DNA of 64,000 nt from Achromobacter sp. UMC71 (GTDB taxonomy: Bacteria; Pseudomonadota; Gammaproteobacteria; Burkholderiales; Burkholderiaceae_B). This document shows positions 38,256 to 48,793 of this stretch, in pieces (position 1 is the first letter of the stretch; each line of letters begins with the position of its first letter). The DNA is taken from assembly GCF_014170305.1 (NCBI RefSeq), contig NZ_LZZT01000015.1:62001-126000 (forward strand), read 5' to 3'. The notes below the pieces were generated by a model that was given only the letters and a program-made list of their open reading frames with translations, made no database searches and was not told the DNA's origin. A program made the translations under genes and the position numbers.

Positions 38256-38733
38256 ATGGCCAACTCTTCCCCCGCAGTCGTCACTGAACTCTCCGGTCGC
38301 GCGTGGATACGCAATAGCGACGGATCCCTGACCGAACTGCGTCAAGGCAGCAACGTGCCCGCCGGCAGCGACATCGTCACCGCCTCGGGCGCGACGGTGG
38401 CCCTGCAAGTCGAGAACGGTATGCCGATCGTGATCGGGGAAAGCCGTGAAGTGGCCGTTAGCGGAGATTTGGCAGGCCCCCTGGCCGACCCGTCCGAAGC
38501 GGCGGTCGCCGCGCCCAAGGGCACCGACTCCGACCGCCTGCTGGCCGCCCTGCAGGCCGGGCAGGATCCATTTGAGGTCCTGGATCCCACGGCCGCCACC
38601 CTGACCGGCGGCAGCGGCGATGACGGCGGCGGCAGCTTCGTCCGTCTGGCCCGCATCCTGGAATCGACCAGCCCGCTGGACCTGGCCTACCCCAACCCGG
38701 GCCGAGCCGCCGACACGCTGGACCGCGCGTCCA
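38256..38733 (+). other. Adhesin retention module with probable LapG cleavage site
   Basis: Encodes the N-terminal ~159 residues (VVTELSGRAWIRNSDGS..., VALQVENGMPIVIGE, FVRLARILESTSPLDLAY), the conserved plug that holds LapA-type adhesins in the TolC duct. A di-alanine in PTAATLTGG (A113-A114, bases 38,592-38,597) sits in the position where LapG cuts LapA, usually written TAAG. Confidence 0.75.
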
Positions 38734-41700
38734 GCGGCGGCAGCGGCGCCGGCACCGGCGACGCGGGTGACACCAATAACGCGCCCATCGCCGTCAACGA
38801 TTCCGCCCGCGTCGACGAAAAGACCGCCGTGCGCGGCAACCTGCTGGCCAACGACAGCGATCCCGACGGCGATCCGCTGAGCATCGTTTCGATCAACGGC
38901 CGCCCCATGACCCCGGGCGGCGTCGCCGTGACCGGTTCCAACGGCGGCACCTTCATCGTGCAGCCGGACGGCAGCTACGTGTTCGTCCCGGGCTCCAGCT
39001 TCCAGCACCTGCCCGAAGGGCAGACCGCCACCACCACGATTTCCTACGTGGTCACCGACCCGAGCGGCGCGACCTCCACCGCCACCGTCGAAATCACGGT
39101 CGTGGGCGTCAATGACGCGGCCCAGATCACTGCCTCCAAGCCGGGCGACGACGCCGGCGCCGTCAAGGAAGACGAGGTCTCCACCGCCAACGGCAAGCTC
39201 AACGTGGTGGACCCCGACGACGGCCAGTCCTTCTTCGTGGCGGTGGCCGACCGCGCAGGCGTCTATGGCACCTTTTCGATCGACGCCAACGGCAACTGGG
39301 TCTACAGCCTGAACCAGACCGATCCGCGCGTGCAGGCGCTGGCCGCGGGCGAGTCCCTGAAGGAGACCTTCACGGTCACCACCGCCGACGGCACCACCGG
39401 CACGGTCACCATCACGATCAACGGCACCAACGATGCCCCGACGATCACCGGCCAGGCCGCCGGCGATGTCGCGGAAGACGGCGCCCGCGAAGTGACGGGC
39501 CAGCTGACCAAGCACGACGTCGACACCACCGATACGCATACCTGGTCGCTCAACAACGACGGCAAGGGGCAGTACGGCAGCTTCACGCTCGACCAGAACG
39601 GCAAGTGGACCTATGTGCTGGACAACGACAGCGCCAAGGTCCAGGCCCTGGCCGAAGGCCAGACCGTCACCGACACCATCACCGTGACGGTCGACGACGG
39701 CCATGGCGGCAAGGCCACCCAAGTCATCACGGTCACGGTCACCGGCGCCAACGACGCGCCGACCATCACCGGCACGACCACCGGCGGCATCCAGGAAGAT
39801 GGCCCCGACGCGACGGTTTCCGGCCAATTGACCCAGCACGATGTCGATACCAACGATACGCACACCTGGACCGTCAGCAATGACGGCAAGGGCACGTATG
39901 GCAGCTTCACTGTCGACGGCACCGGCAAGTGGACCTATACGCTGGATAACGGCAGCGACAAGGTCCAGGCCCTGAAGGAAGGTGAAAAAGCCACCGACAC
40001 CATCACCGTAACCGTCGATGACGGCCATGGCGGCACGGCCACCCAGGTCATCACGGTCGACATCACCGGCACCAATGACGCGGCCGTCGTCACCCCGAGC
40101 AAGCCGGGCGACGACGCGGGCACGGTCAAGGAAGACGAGATCGCCACCACCGGCGGCAAGCTGGATGTGACCGACAAGGACGCAGGCGAAGCCGTCTTCA
40201 AGCCGCAGACCGATGCCAAGGGCGAGCACGGCAAGTTCTCGATCGACGCCAATGGCAACTGGAAGTACACGCTGGACGACACCGATCCCAAGGTCCAGGC
40301 CCTGGCGGTCGGTGAAAAGCTGACCGAGACCTTCACGGTCACCACCGCTGACGGCACCCAGAGCACCGTTACCGTCACCATCGAAGGCACCAACGACGAC
40401 CCGACGCTGACCGGCAAGACCGACGGCGCGGTCGCCGAAGACGGCACCACCACCACCGGCGGCAAGCTGGACGTGGCCGACGTCGACGCCAGCGACACCC
40501 ACACCTGGACCGTCAGCAACGACGGCAAGGGCACGTACGGTTCGTTCACGGTGGACAAGGATGGCAACTGGAAGTACGAGCTGGACAACGGCAGCGACAA
40601 GGTCCAGGCCCTGAAGGAAGGTGAAAAAGGCCACCGACACCATCACCGTGACCGTCGACGACGGCCATGGCGGCACGGCCACCAAGGTCATCACGGTCGA
40701 CATCACCGGCACCAATGACGCGGCCGTCGTCACCCCGAGCAAGCCGGGCGACGACGCGGGCACGGTCAAGGAAGACGAGATCGCCACCACCGGCGGCAAG
40801 CTGGATGTCACGGACAAGGACGCAGGCGAAGCCGTCTTCAAGCCGCAGACCGATGCCAAGGGCGAGCATGGCAAGTTCTCGATCGACGCCAACGGCAACT
40901 GGAAGTACACGCTGGATGACACCGACCCCAAGGTCCAGGCCCTGGCTGTCGGTGAAAAGCTGAGCGAGACCTTCACTGTCACGACCGCCGACGGCACGAC
41001 CAGCGTGGTCACGATCACCATCGAAGGCACCAACGACGACCCGACGCTCACCGGCAAGACCGACGGCACGGTCGCCGAAGACGGCACCACCACCACCGGC
41101 GGCAAGCTGGACGTGGCCGACGTGGACACGAGCGACACCCACACCTGGACCGTCAGCAACGACGGCAAGGGCACGTACGGTTCGTTCACGGTGGACAAGG
41201 ATGGCAACTGGAAGTACGAGCTGGACAACGCCAGCGACAAGGTCCAGGCCCTGAAAGGCGGCGAAAAGGCCACCGACACCATCACCGTGACCGTCGACGA
41301 CGGCCATGGCGGCACGGCCACCAAGGTCATCACCGTTGAGATCACCGGCACCAATGACACTGCTGTCGTTACCCCGAGCAAGCCGGGCGATGACGCGGGT
41401 ACGGTCCAGGAAGACAAGATCTACACCGCCAATGGCAAGCTGGATGTGACCGACAAGGACGCAGGCGAAGCCGTCTTCAAGCCGCAGGCAGGCTTCCAAG
41501 GCGAACACGGCAAGTTCTCGATCGACGTCAATGGCAACTGGAAGTACGAGCTCAACAACGACGATCCCAAGGTCCAGGCCTTGGGCGTGAACGAGAAGCT
41601 GACCGAGACCTTCACGGTCACCACCGCCGATGGCACCACCGGCACGGTCACCATCACCATCAACGGCACCAACGACGATCCGACCATCTCCGGCCAAGCC

Positions 41701-44700
41701 AAGGGCGACGTCACGGAAGACGGCGCCAAGGACGTGTCGGGTCAACTGACCAAGCATGACGTTGACGCCAACGACACGCACACCTGGTCGCTCAACAACG
41801 ACGGCAAGGGCCAGTACGGCTCGTTCACGCTCGACCAGAACGGCAAGTGGACCTATGTGCTGGACAACGACAGCGCCAAGGTCCAGGCCCTGGCCGAAGG
41901 CCAGAAGGTCACCGACACCATCACCGTGACCGTCGACGACGGCCATGGCGGCAAGGCGACCCAGGTCATCACCGTGACGGTCACCGGCACCAATGATGCC
42001 CCGACCATCACTGGGACCAGTACCGGCCAGGTCAAGGAAGGCAGCAACCAGGCCGTGACCGGTCAACTGACCCAGCACGACGTCGACACCAACGACACGC
42101 ATACCTGGTCCCTCGGCAACGACGGCAAGGGCCAGTATGGCTCGTTCACGCTGGATCAGAACGGCAAGTGGACCTACAAGCTCGACAACACCAATCCCGA
42201 TGTCAAGGCGCTCAAGGATGGCGAGCACCTGAGCGACACCATCACCGTGACCGTCGATGACGGCCATGGTGGCAAGGCCACGCAGACCATCACCATCACG
42301 GTCGACGGCACCAGCGACGGCGCCGTCATCACGCCCAGCAAGCCGGGCGACGACGCGGGCACCGTCAAGGAAGACACCACCCTGACGGCCAGCGGCAAGC
42401 TTGACGTCGTGGACCCGGATGCCGGCGAATCGGTGTTCCGCCCGCAGACCGACTTCCAGGGCAAGTACGGCACGTTCTCGATCGATGCCAACGGCAACTG
42501 GACCTTCAAGCTGGACAACGACGCCAAGGCCATCCAGCAACTGGGCGCCAAGGACAGCCTGACGGAAACCTTCACGGTTACCACCGCCGATGGCACCACC
42601 GGCCAGGTCGTCATCACCATCAATGGCACCAACGACGCCCCGACCGTCAGCGGTGTGTCCACTGGCTCGGTGCAGGAAGATGGCACCCAGGCCACGACCG
42701 GCCAATTGACCAAGGCTGACGTCGACGTCAACGACAAGCACACTTGGTCCGTCAACAACGATGGCAAGGGTGCCTACGGCACCTTCACCGTCGACCAGAA
42801 CGGCAAGTGGACCTATGTGCTGGACAACAACAGCGCTAAGGTCCAGGCCCTGGCTGAAGGCCAGAAGGTCACCGATACCATCACCGTGACCGTCGACGAC
42901 GGCAACGGCGGCAAGGCGACTCAGACCATCACCATCGACATCACCGGCACCAACGACGCCGCCGTGATCACCCCCAGCAAGCCGGGCGACGACAAGGGTA
43001 CCGTCAAGGAAGACACCACCTTGACCGCCGTCGGCAAGCTCGACGTGACCGACAAGGATGCCGGCCAGGCGCAATTCAAGCCGCAGACCGACTTCCAGGG
43101 TAAGTACGGCACGTTCTCGATCGACGCCAACGGCAACTGGACCTACAAGCTGGACAACGACGCCAAGGCCGTCCAGCAACTGGGCGCCAAGGAAAGCCTG
43201 ACGGAGACCATCACGGTCACCACGGCCGACGGCACCACCGGCCAGGTCGTCATCACCATCAACGGCACCAATGACGCCCCGACGGTTTCCGGCGCGGCGA
43301 CCGGTGACGTCAAGGAAGATGGCAATCTGACCACGACGGGCCAATTGACCAAGGCCGACGTGGATGTCAACGACAAACACACCTGGTCCGTCAATAACGA
43401 CGGCAAGGGCGCCTACGGCACCTTCACCGTCGACCAGAACGGCAAGTGGACCTACGTGCTAGACAACGGCAGCGCCAAGGTCCAGGCCCTGACCGAAGGC
43501 CAGACCGTCACCGACACCATCAAGGTCACGGTGGACGACGGCAACGGCGGCACGGCGACCAAGGACATCACCGTCACCATCACCGGCACCAACGACATCG
43601 CCAAGATCACCGGCCAGGCTACCGGCACGGTGATCGAGGACAAGACGCTGCAGATCGCGGGCAAGCTCACGGTCTCTGACGCCGATGCCGGCCAGAGCAG
43701 CGTCGTAGCCCAGGCCAGCGTGGCCGGCAAGTACGGCACGTTCTCGATCGATGCCAACGGCAACTGGACCTACCAGCTGAACAACAGCCTGAAGGCCGTG
43801 CAGGACCTGCCCGCAGGCAAGGTACTCAAGGAAACCTTCGAAGTCACGTCCGCCGACGGTTCGGCCAAGCAGACCGTGACGGTCGACGTGGTCGGCACCA
43901 ATGACGCGCCGGTCGCCGCCGACAACGCAACCAGCGTTGACGCCGGTTCGAGCCACGCGTTCACCACCGCCGAGTTCAACTTCAACGACGGCGCCGAAGG
44001 CGACCAGCTGCAAAGCGTGATCATCACGCGTCTGCCGACCGACGGCACGCTGACCCTGAACGGCCAGGCGGTCTCGGTGAACGCCGTGATCTCCGCCGCG
44101 GATATCGCCGCGGGCAAGCTGGTCTACACGCCGTCGGCCGCGGGCCAGGACACCTCGTTCGGCTTCCAGGTGCGCGACACCGGCGGCACCGCCAACGGCG
44201 GCAAGGACACGTCGGGCGACTACAACTTCGCGATCAAGACCAACAACTTCATCTCGGGCGATAACGACGGCAGCGGCACCGGCACCAAGCCGCCGATCAA
44301 CGGCGGCAGCGGCGACGACGTCATCCTTGGCGACAAGGGCGGCACCGTCACGACAGTCGAGCCGGGTAAGAACTACAACATCGCGATCGTCGTCGATACG
44401 TCGGGCAGTATGAAGGAGGCGTCCGGCACGAGCGGCCTCTCGCGCATGCAGCTGACCATCGACGCGCTCAAGAACCTGGCCAACAGCCTGAAGGGCCACG
44501 ACGGCATCGTGAACGTGACGCTGATTGGCTTCGAGTCGACAGCCAGCAACAAGTACTCGGTCAATGGCCTGAACTCGACCAACGTCCTGGACCTGATCAA
44601 GGCCATCGAGAAGCTGAGCGCCAGCGGCGGCACCAACTACGAAGGCGCGTTCAAGGAAGCGCTGAGCTGGTTCAACAAGCAACCCACGACGTCCAACGGC

Positions 44701-45918
44701 AAGACGTTCGAGAACGTCACGTACTTCCTGACCGACGGCGACCCCACGTTCAGCAACAACGGCAGCAACGGCAGCGGCAGCGCCACCGACTACCGTGACA
44801 TGAAGGATGCCGTTGACGCGTTCAAGGGTCTGAGCGGCAAGAGCACGGTGCACGCCATCGGCATCGGGACGGGCGTGAACGAGGGCTACTTGAAGTTCTT
44901 CGACAACTCCAGCGTCACCGGATCGGGCACCGTCTCGTTCCCGGGCGACTACTGGTGGAGTCCCAACCAAACCGTCACGGGCTCGGTTGGCCAGCCCCAG
45001 ATCGTCAATACCGCCAAGGATCTTGCCGCCGCGCTGCAAGGCGGTTCGTCCAGCACGGACCCGGCCGCCGTCGGCAGCGACATCATCAACGGTGGCGCCG
45101 GCAACGACATCATCTTCGGCGACACGCTCAACACCGACGGCAATGTCCTGAACTGGAGCTCCGTGGGCGGCCGCCCCAGCGACCTGGTGCAAGGTTCGGG
45201 CCTGAAGGCGCTGCAGGTGTTCCTGGAGATGCGTGACGGGCACGCGCCGAGCAGCGGCGACCTGTACCAGTACATCAAGGACCACCACGCCGACTTCAAC
45301 CTGGCCGATGACCCGCGCGGCGGCGATGACACCATCCACGGCGGCACGGGCAACGACATCATCTACGGCCAGGGCGGCAACGACACCCTGTACGGCGACG
45401 ATGGCGATGACATCATCTACGGCGGCGCCGGCGACGACAAGCTGTACGGCGGCGACGGCAACGACGTGCTGCACGGCGGTTCGGGCAACGACACACTGGA
45501 AGGCGGCAACGGCAACGATCTGCTGATCGGCGGCAAGGGCGATGACACCCTCATCGGCGGCGCCGGCAGCGATACCTTCAAGTGGGAACTGGGCGACCAG
45601 GGCACCCTCGCCAAGCCCGCTGTCGACACCATCAAGGACTTCTCGCTGGCCAAGCCGTCGGACGGCGGCGACATCCTGGACCTGAAGGACCTGCTGGTCG
45701 GCGAAAAGGACGGCACGCTGACCCAGTACCTGAACTTCCACAAGGAAGGCAACAACACGGTCATCGACGTCAATACGCAGGGCAAGCTGGGCTCGCAGGG
45801 CGCGGACCAGAAGATCGTGCTGGAAAACATCGACCTGACCCAGGGCGGGCAGATGAACAACCAGGCCATCATCAACGACCTGCTGCAGAAGGGGAAGCTG
45901 AACGTCGACCACAGCTAA
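38256..45918 (+). CDS. Giant LapA/BrtA-type RTX adhesin, interrupted by a one-base frameshift
   Basis: Cell-surface biofilm adhesin exported by the adjacent type I system. Read through the shift it is about 2,553 aa: an N-terminal retention module with a LapG site (1-160), a cadherin-like domain (~175-287), fifteen VCBS-type repeats of ~102-107 aa, a second cadherin-like domain, a von Willebrand A domain, RTX nonapeptide repeats and a C-terminal secretion signal. The frame changes by +1 at 40,623-40,630 (GAAAAAGG). Upstream the frame runs to a stop at 40,718 (820 aa, no secretion signal). The downstream frame is open from 40,621 to 45,918. The 84-base gap from the LuxR gene and a weak ribosome site precede it; lapG and lapD follow. 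The shift could be a sequencing/assembly error or real. Confidence 0.88.
39120..43912 (+). repeat. VCBS repeat array in the adhesin, with a 639-base super-repeat
   Basis: Fifteen units, mostly 104-107 codons, ending in NGTNDAP-like borders. Two types alternate: units beginning VVTPSKPGDDAGTVKED with a TTADGT strand, and units with DVDTNDTHTW and VDDGHGG. Paired units repeat every 639 bases; 40,086-40,725 and 40,726-41,364 are almost identical, apart from the extra base in the first copy. Such DNA is prone to unit gain, loss and assembly collapse. Confidence 0.88.
44377..45012 (+). other. von Willebrand factor A domain in the adhesin
   Basis: Encodes IAIVVDTSGSM (MIDAS DxSxS at 44,395-44,409), later SGGTNYEGAF (MIDAS Thr region) and VTYFLTDGDPTFS (MIDAS Asp). 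These are the metal-dependent adhesion site residues for protein or matrix ligands. Confidence 0.85.
45319..45579 (+). repeat. RTX calcium-binding nonapeptide repeats
   Basis: Eight to nine GGxGxDxxx units in succession (GGTGNDIIY, GGNDTLYGD, GGAGDDKLY, GGSGNDTLE and so on). An isolated unit (GGAGNDIIF) lies near 45,092. These fold into a calcium beta-roll outside the cell. The last ~110 codons that follow carry the uncleaved type I secretion signal. Confidence 0.92.
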
Positions 45919-45925
45919 GCCTGAC

Positions 45926-45955
45926 CCGGGAGGGGCCGTTCGCGGCCCTTCCCGG
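45926..45955 (+). terminator. Hairpin after the adhesin gene
   Basis: CCGGGAGGGGCCG and CGGCCCTTCCCGG form a 13-bp stem (one G-U pair) around a TTCG-type loop, 8 bases after the adhesin stop. No T-tract follows, so it may only reduce read-through into lapG. Confidence 0.5.
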
Positions 45956-46034
45956 ATCGATGCACGGCAAGCGCGGCAAGCGGCCGCATGCGTGGGGATT
46001 TTTTCCGGACGACGCCTGAATCCTCCGGAAAAAT

Positions 46035-46733
46035 GTGAAAATCCGTTTCATGCCATCAACCCGCCGTTTCCGCGTCACGCTGAATCTGTGCCGATGGGTT
46101 TTGCTTTGTCTGGCTTGCGGCTGGGGCGGCAGTTTCGCCCTGGAGATCAACGCCGACAAGCTGCAAAGCCTGTCGGCCAGCCGCTATGGCGCCAAGGGCG
46201 CGAAAGCGGTGTCGAATTGGCTGCAATTGCTGCACAGCCCGCCCCCGGCGCTGGAAAAAGACAAGCTGGCGGTGGCGAACGATTTCTGGAACCGCGCGCT
46301 GCTGTCCGGCGACGACATCACGATCTGGGGCAAGGACGACTACTGGGCCACCCCGCTCGAATCGTTGGGCAAGGGCGCCGGCGACTGCGAAGACTACGTC
46401 ATCGGCAAATATTTCACGTTGCTGTCCATGGGCGTGCCGGCGAACAAGCTGCGTTTCATCTATGTCCGCGCGCGCGTCGGCGGCCCGGCCAGCAGCAGCC
46501 AGATCGCCCACATGGTGCTGGGCTACTACGAAACACCGAACGCGGTGCCGCTGGTGCTGGACAGCCTGATTTCCACGATTCTGCCGGCGTCGCAACGGCG
46601 CGACCTGACGCCGGTATTCAGCTTCAACGCCGACGGCGTGTACGTCGACGGCAAACCCGCCGCACCGGTTGACCGCCTCAGCCGCTGGCGTGATCTACTC
46701 CAACGCATGGAACGGGAAGGCATACGCCCCTGA
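46035..46733 (+). CDS. lapG: Periplasmic cysteine protease that releases the adhesin (LapG type)
   Basis: 232 aa BTLCP-family (DUF920) protease. When not held by LapD it cuts the adhesin N-terminus and frees it from the cell. The catalytic triad is recognisable: Cys118 in GAGDCEDY (flanked by D117 and E119, the calcium-binding pair), His159 in QIAHMVLGY, and Asp176 in LVLDSL. An N-terminal signal/anchor segment (LCRWVLLCLACGWGGSFA) is present. The start is GTG 46035; ATG 46050 is possible. The stop overlaps ATG 46733 of the next frame, as in lapG-lapD pairs elsewhere. Confidence 0.93.
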   Translation: MKIRFMPSTRRFRVTLNLCRWVLLCLACGWGGSFALEINADKLQSLSASRYGAKGAKAVSNWLQLLHSPPPALEKDKLAVANDFWNRALLSGDDITIWGKDDYWATPLESLGKGAGDCEDYVIGKYFTLLSMGVPANKLRFIYVRARVGGPASSSQIAHMVLGYYETPNAVPLVLDSLISTILPASQRRDLTPVFSFNADGVYVDGKPAAPVDRLSRWRDLLQRMEREGIRP

Positions 46734-46750
46734 TGTCCGGAACCAAGACT

Positions 46751-48718
46751 ATGTCCATACTTCGACAGCTCCTGCTCAGTGTCACCCTCGCGATCGGCGT
46801 GATCCTGCTGGGCACCCTGGCGCTCAGCGTCAACGCCGCGCGCGAATACCTGTCGGGCCAGCTGCAGGTGCAGAGCACCGACGCGGCCGTGTCGCTGGCG
46901 CTGTCCCTGTCGCAGCCGGCCAACAACGACCCGGTGGTGCAGGAACTGCTGGTGTCCGCGCTGTTCGACGGCGGCCATTTTTCGCTGGTGCGCCTGGCGG
47001 ACCCGGAAGGCAAAGTGCTGATCGAGCGCCGGGCCACCGCCACCGGGGCGTCCGTGCCGCGCTGGTTCCAGGCCCTGGCGCCGCTCGATGCCCAGTCGGC
47101 GTCGCACGCGGTCAGCGACGGCTGGCGCCAGATCGGCGAAGTGACGCTGGTGGCCAATGACGCCTACGCCTGGGAAGCCCTGTGGCGCAGCAGCCTGCGC
47201 ATGATTGCGCTGGTGGTGGGCGCGGGCCTGATCTGGGCGCTGTTCGCCTTTGCGCTGGTGGGCTGGATCAAGAACCGGCTGCTGCGCGAGATCAGCGACC
47301 ATGTCCGCAGCATCGGCCAGGACACGCCGCCGCAGCAAATGCAGGCGCGCGTGCCGGAGCTTTCCGATGTGGTCCAGGCCCTGAACCAGACCCGTGAACG
47401 CGTCTACGCCAGCGTCGAAGAGCAGAACGCCAAGATCGAATCCCTGGAACTGGAACTGAACCAGGATCCGGTCACCCGCCTGCCCAACCGCAAATATTTC
47501 GTCAACGAATTCCGCCGTGCGCTCGAAGCCGGGCCGGTCCAGGGCGGCACGCCCGCCCGTCCGCCCATCGACGGCGGCCATGTGCTGGTGTTCCGCCAGC
47601 GCGATCTAGCTGACCTGAACCGCCACATGCCGCGCGAATTCATCGATCAGTGGCTGCGCGCCGCCTGCGAACGCATCCAGGGATCTCTTAAGTCGCTGCA
47701 TGTGACCAATCCCCTGCTCGCCCGCCTGAACGGTTCGGACTTCGCCTTGCTGCTGCCGGGCTGCGCCGCGCCGCAAGCCATGATGATCGCCGAGCAGCTG
47801 AGGGCCGACCTGCACGCCTCGCGCATCCCCGTCGGCGAAGGCCACCTGTGCCGCTGGGCCCAAGCCATGGCCGACTACAGCCAGGGCAACCAGGCCGGCC
47901 CGGTGCTGGCGCGGCTGGACTTCGGCCTGATGCGGGCGGAAAGCGCCGGCAACGACCAGGTGGTGATCGCTGGCGCCGCCGACGCGCAGTCCCCGTCCGA
48001 GTCCGGCGAACGCGCCTGGAAGGACGCGATCCTGTCGGCGCTGGAAGGCCATCGTTTTGAACTGGCCACCGAGCCGCTGCGCCGCGCCGACGGCAGCCAT
48101 GTCCGCACCGAAGCCATGCTGATGCTGCGCACGGCGGCCAACCAGGCTCCCATCCCCGCCACCCTGTTCATTCCCCCGGCAGTGCGGCTGGACCTGGTGG
48201 CCGATTGCGACCTGCAGGCCGTGGAACTGGGCCTGGACTGGCTGGCCACCCACGAAGGCGAGCTGGCCCTGCGCGTCGCCCTGCCCTCACTGCGCGGCCA
48301 GAAATACCTGCGCCAGCTGGCACTGCTGCTGACCGAGCACCGCGCGCTGGCGCGCCGCCTGTTCCTGGAAATCGACGCGCACGGCCTGGTCGAATGCCAC
48401 GAGCAGATCGCCGCCCTGGCGCGCGTGGCGTCGGAATTCGGCGCCCATATTGGCGTGCGCCGCCTGGCGCAGCAGTTCGGCGCGGTGGCGCAGCTTCACA
48501 CCCTGCCGCTGTCGTACGTGAAACTGGGCGGCGGCTTCGTGGGCGGCATGTCACAAAGCCCGGGCAGCCAGCAATTGACCGCCTCGGTACTGGAAACGGC
48601 CCGCAAGCTGAACATCGCCGTGTATGCGGAAGACGTGCCGGACACCGAAACGCGCCGCATCCTGGCCGACTTGGGCATCACCGTGATGCGCGGCCCCGGC
48701 GTCAAACTGCCCGCCTAG
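46751..48718 (+). CDS. lapD: c-di-GMP receptor controlling LapG (LapD type)
   Basis: Inner-membrane receptor that holds LapG when c-di-GMP is high, keeping the adhesin on the surface. About 655 aa: TM helix ~5-28, periplasmic output domain ~30-150, TM ~155-178, HAMP-like helix, GGDEF domain with the degenerate motif NGSDF, EAL domain with the EAL motif altered to EAM. Loss of both catalytic motifs fits a receptor. Start placed at ATG 46751 (MSILRQLL) because it aligns with LapD family starts and puts the LapG-binding Trp (DGWRQIG) at position 125, as in P. fluorescens. ATG 46733, overlapping the lapG stop, is the alternative. Confidence 0.92.
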   Translation: MSILRQLLLSVTLAIGVILLGTLALSVNAAREYLSGQLQVQSTDAAVSLALSLSQPANNDPVVQELLVSALFDGGHFSLVRLADPEGKVLIERRATATGASVPRWFQALAPLDAQSASHAVSDGWRQIGEVTLVANDAYAWEALWRSSLRMIALVVGAGLIWALFAFALVGWIKNRLLREISDHVRSIGQDTPPQQMQARVPELSDVVQALNQTRERVYASVEEQNAKIESLELELNQDPVTRLPNRKYFVNEFRRALEAGPVQGGTPARPPIDGGHVLVFRQRDLADLNRHMPREFIDQWLRAACERIQGSLKSLHVTNPLLARLNGSDFALLLPGCAAPQAMMIAEQLRADLHASRIPVGEGHLCRWAQAMADYSQGNQAGPVLARLDFGLMRAESAGNDQVVIAGAADAQSPSESGERAWKDAILSALEGHRFELATEPLRRADGSHVRTEAMLMLRTAANQAPIPATLFIPPAVRLDLVADCDLQAVELGLDWLATHEGELALRVALPSLRGQKYLRQLALLLTEHRALARRLFLEIDAHGLVECHEQIAALARVASEFGAHIGVRRLAQQFGAVAQLHTLPLSYVKLGGGFVGGMSQSPGSQQLTASVLETARKLNIAVYAEDVPDTETRRILADLGITVMRGPGVKLPA

Positions 48719-48741
48719 CACTGACGGGCGCCCGTAAGAAA

Positions 48742-48773
48742 AAAGGGCATCCGCGTCACCGCGGATGCCCTTT
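48742..48773. terminator. Bidirectional terminator between lapD and the M48 protease gene
   Basis: AAAGGGCATCCGCG-TCAC-CGCGGATGCCCTTT: a 14-bp perfect stem with flanking A/T ends, between two convergent genes. Confidence 0.9.
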
Positions 48774-48793
48774 GCACAGGGATGCCTTCAGAC

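Noticed and set aside
40617..40634. Programmed ribosomal frameshift site
   Set aside because: Returning to frame needs +1, and the site GAAAAAGG lacks the A-AAA-AAG heptamer, a slow codon or a known +1 context. Error or slippage is simpler.
38067..43380. Very long minus-strand frames opposite the adhesin gene
   Set aside because: They mirror the repeat periodicity of the adhesin and have no start signals or recognisable domains of their own.
39120..43912. Tandem repeats considered as a CRISPR array or satellite
   Set aside because: Units are ~310-320 bases, stay in frame and encode VCBS domains; there are no spacer-like variable segments.
46733..46750. ATG 46733 as the lapD start
   Set aside because: Possible by overlap coupling, but the start at 46751 aligns with the paralogue and places the LapG-contact Trp at 125. 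Kept only as an alternative.
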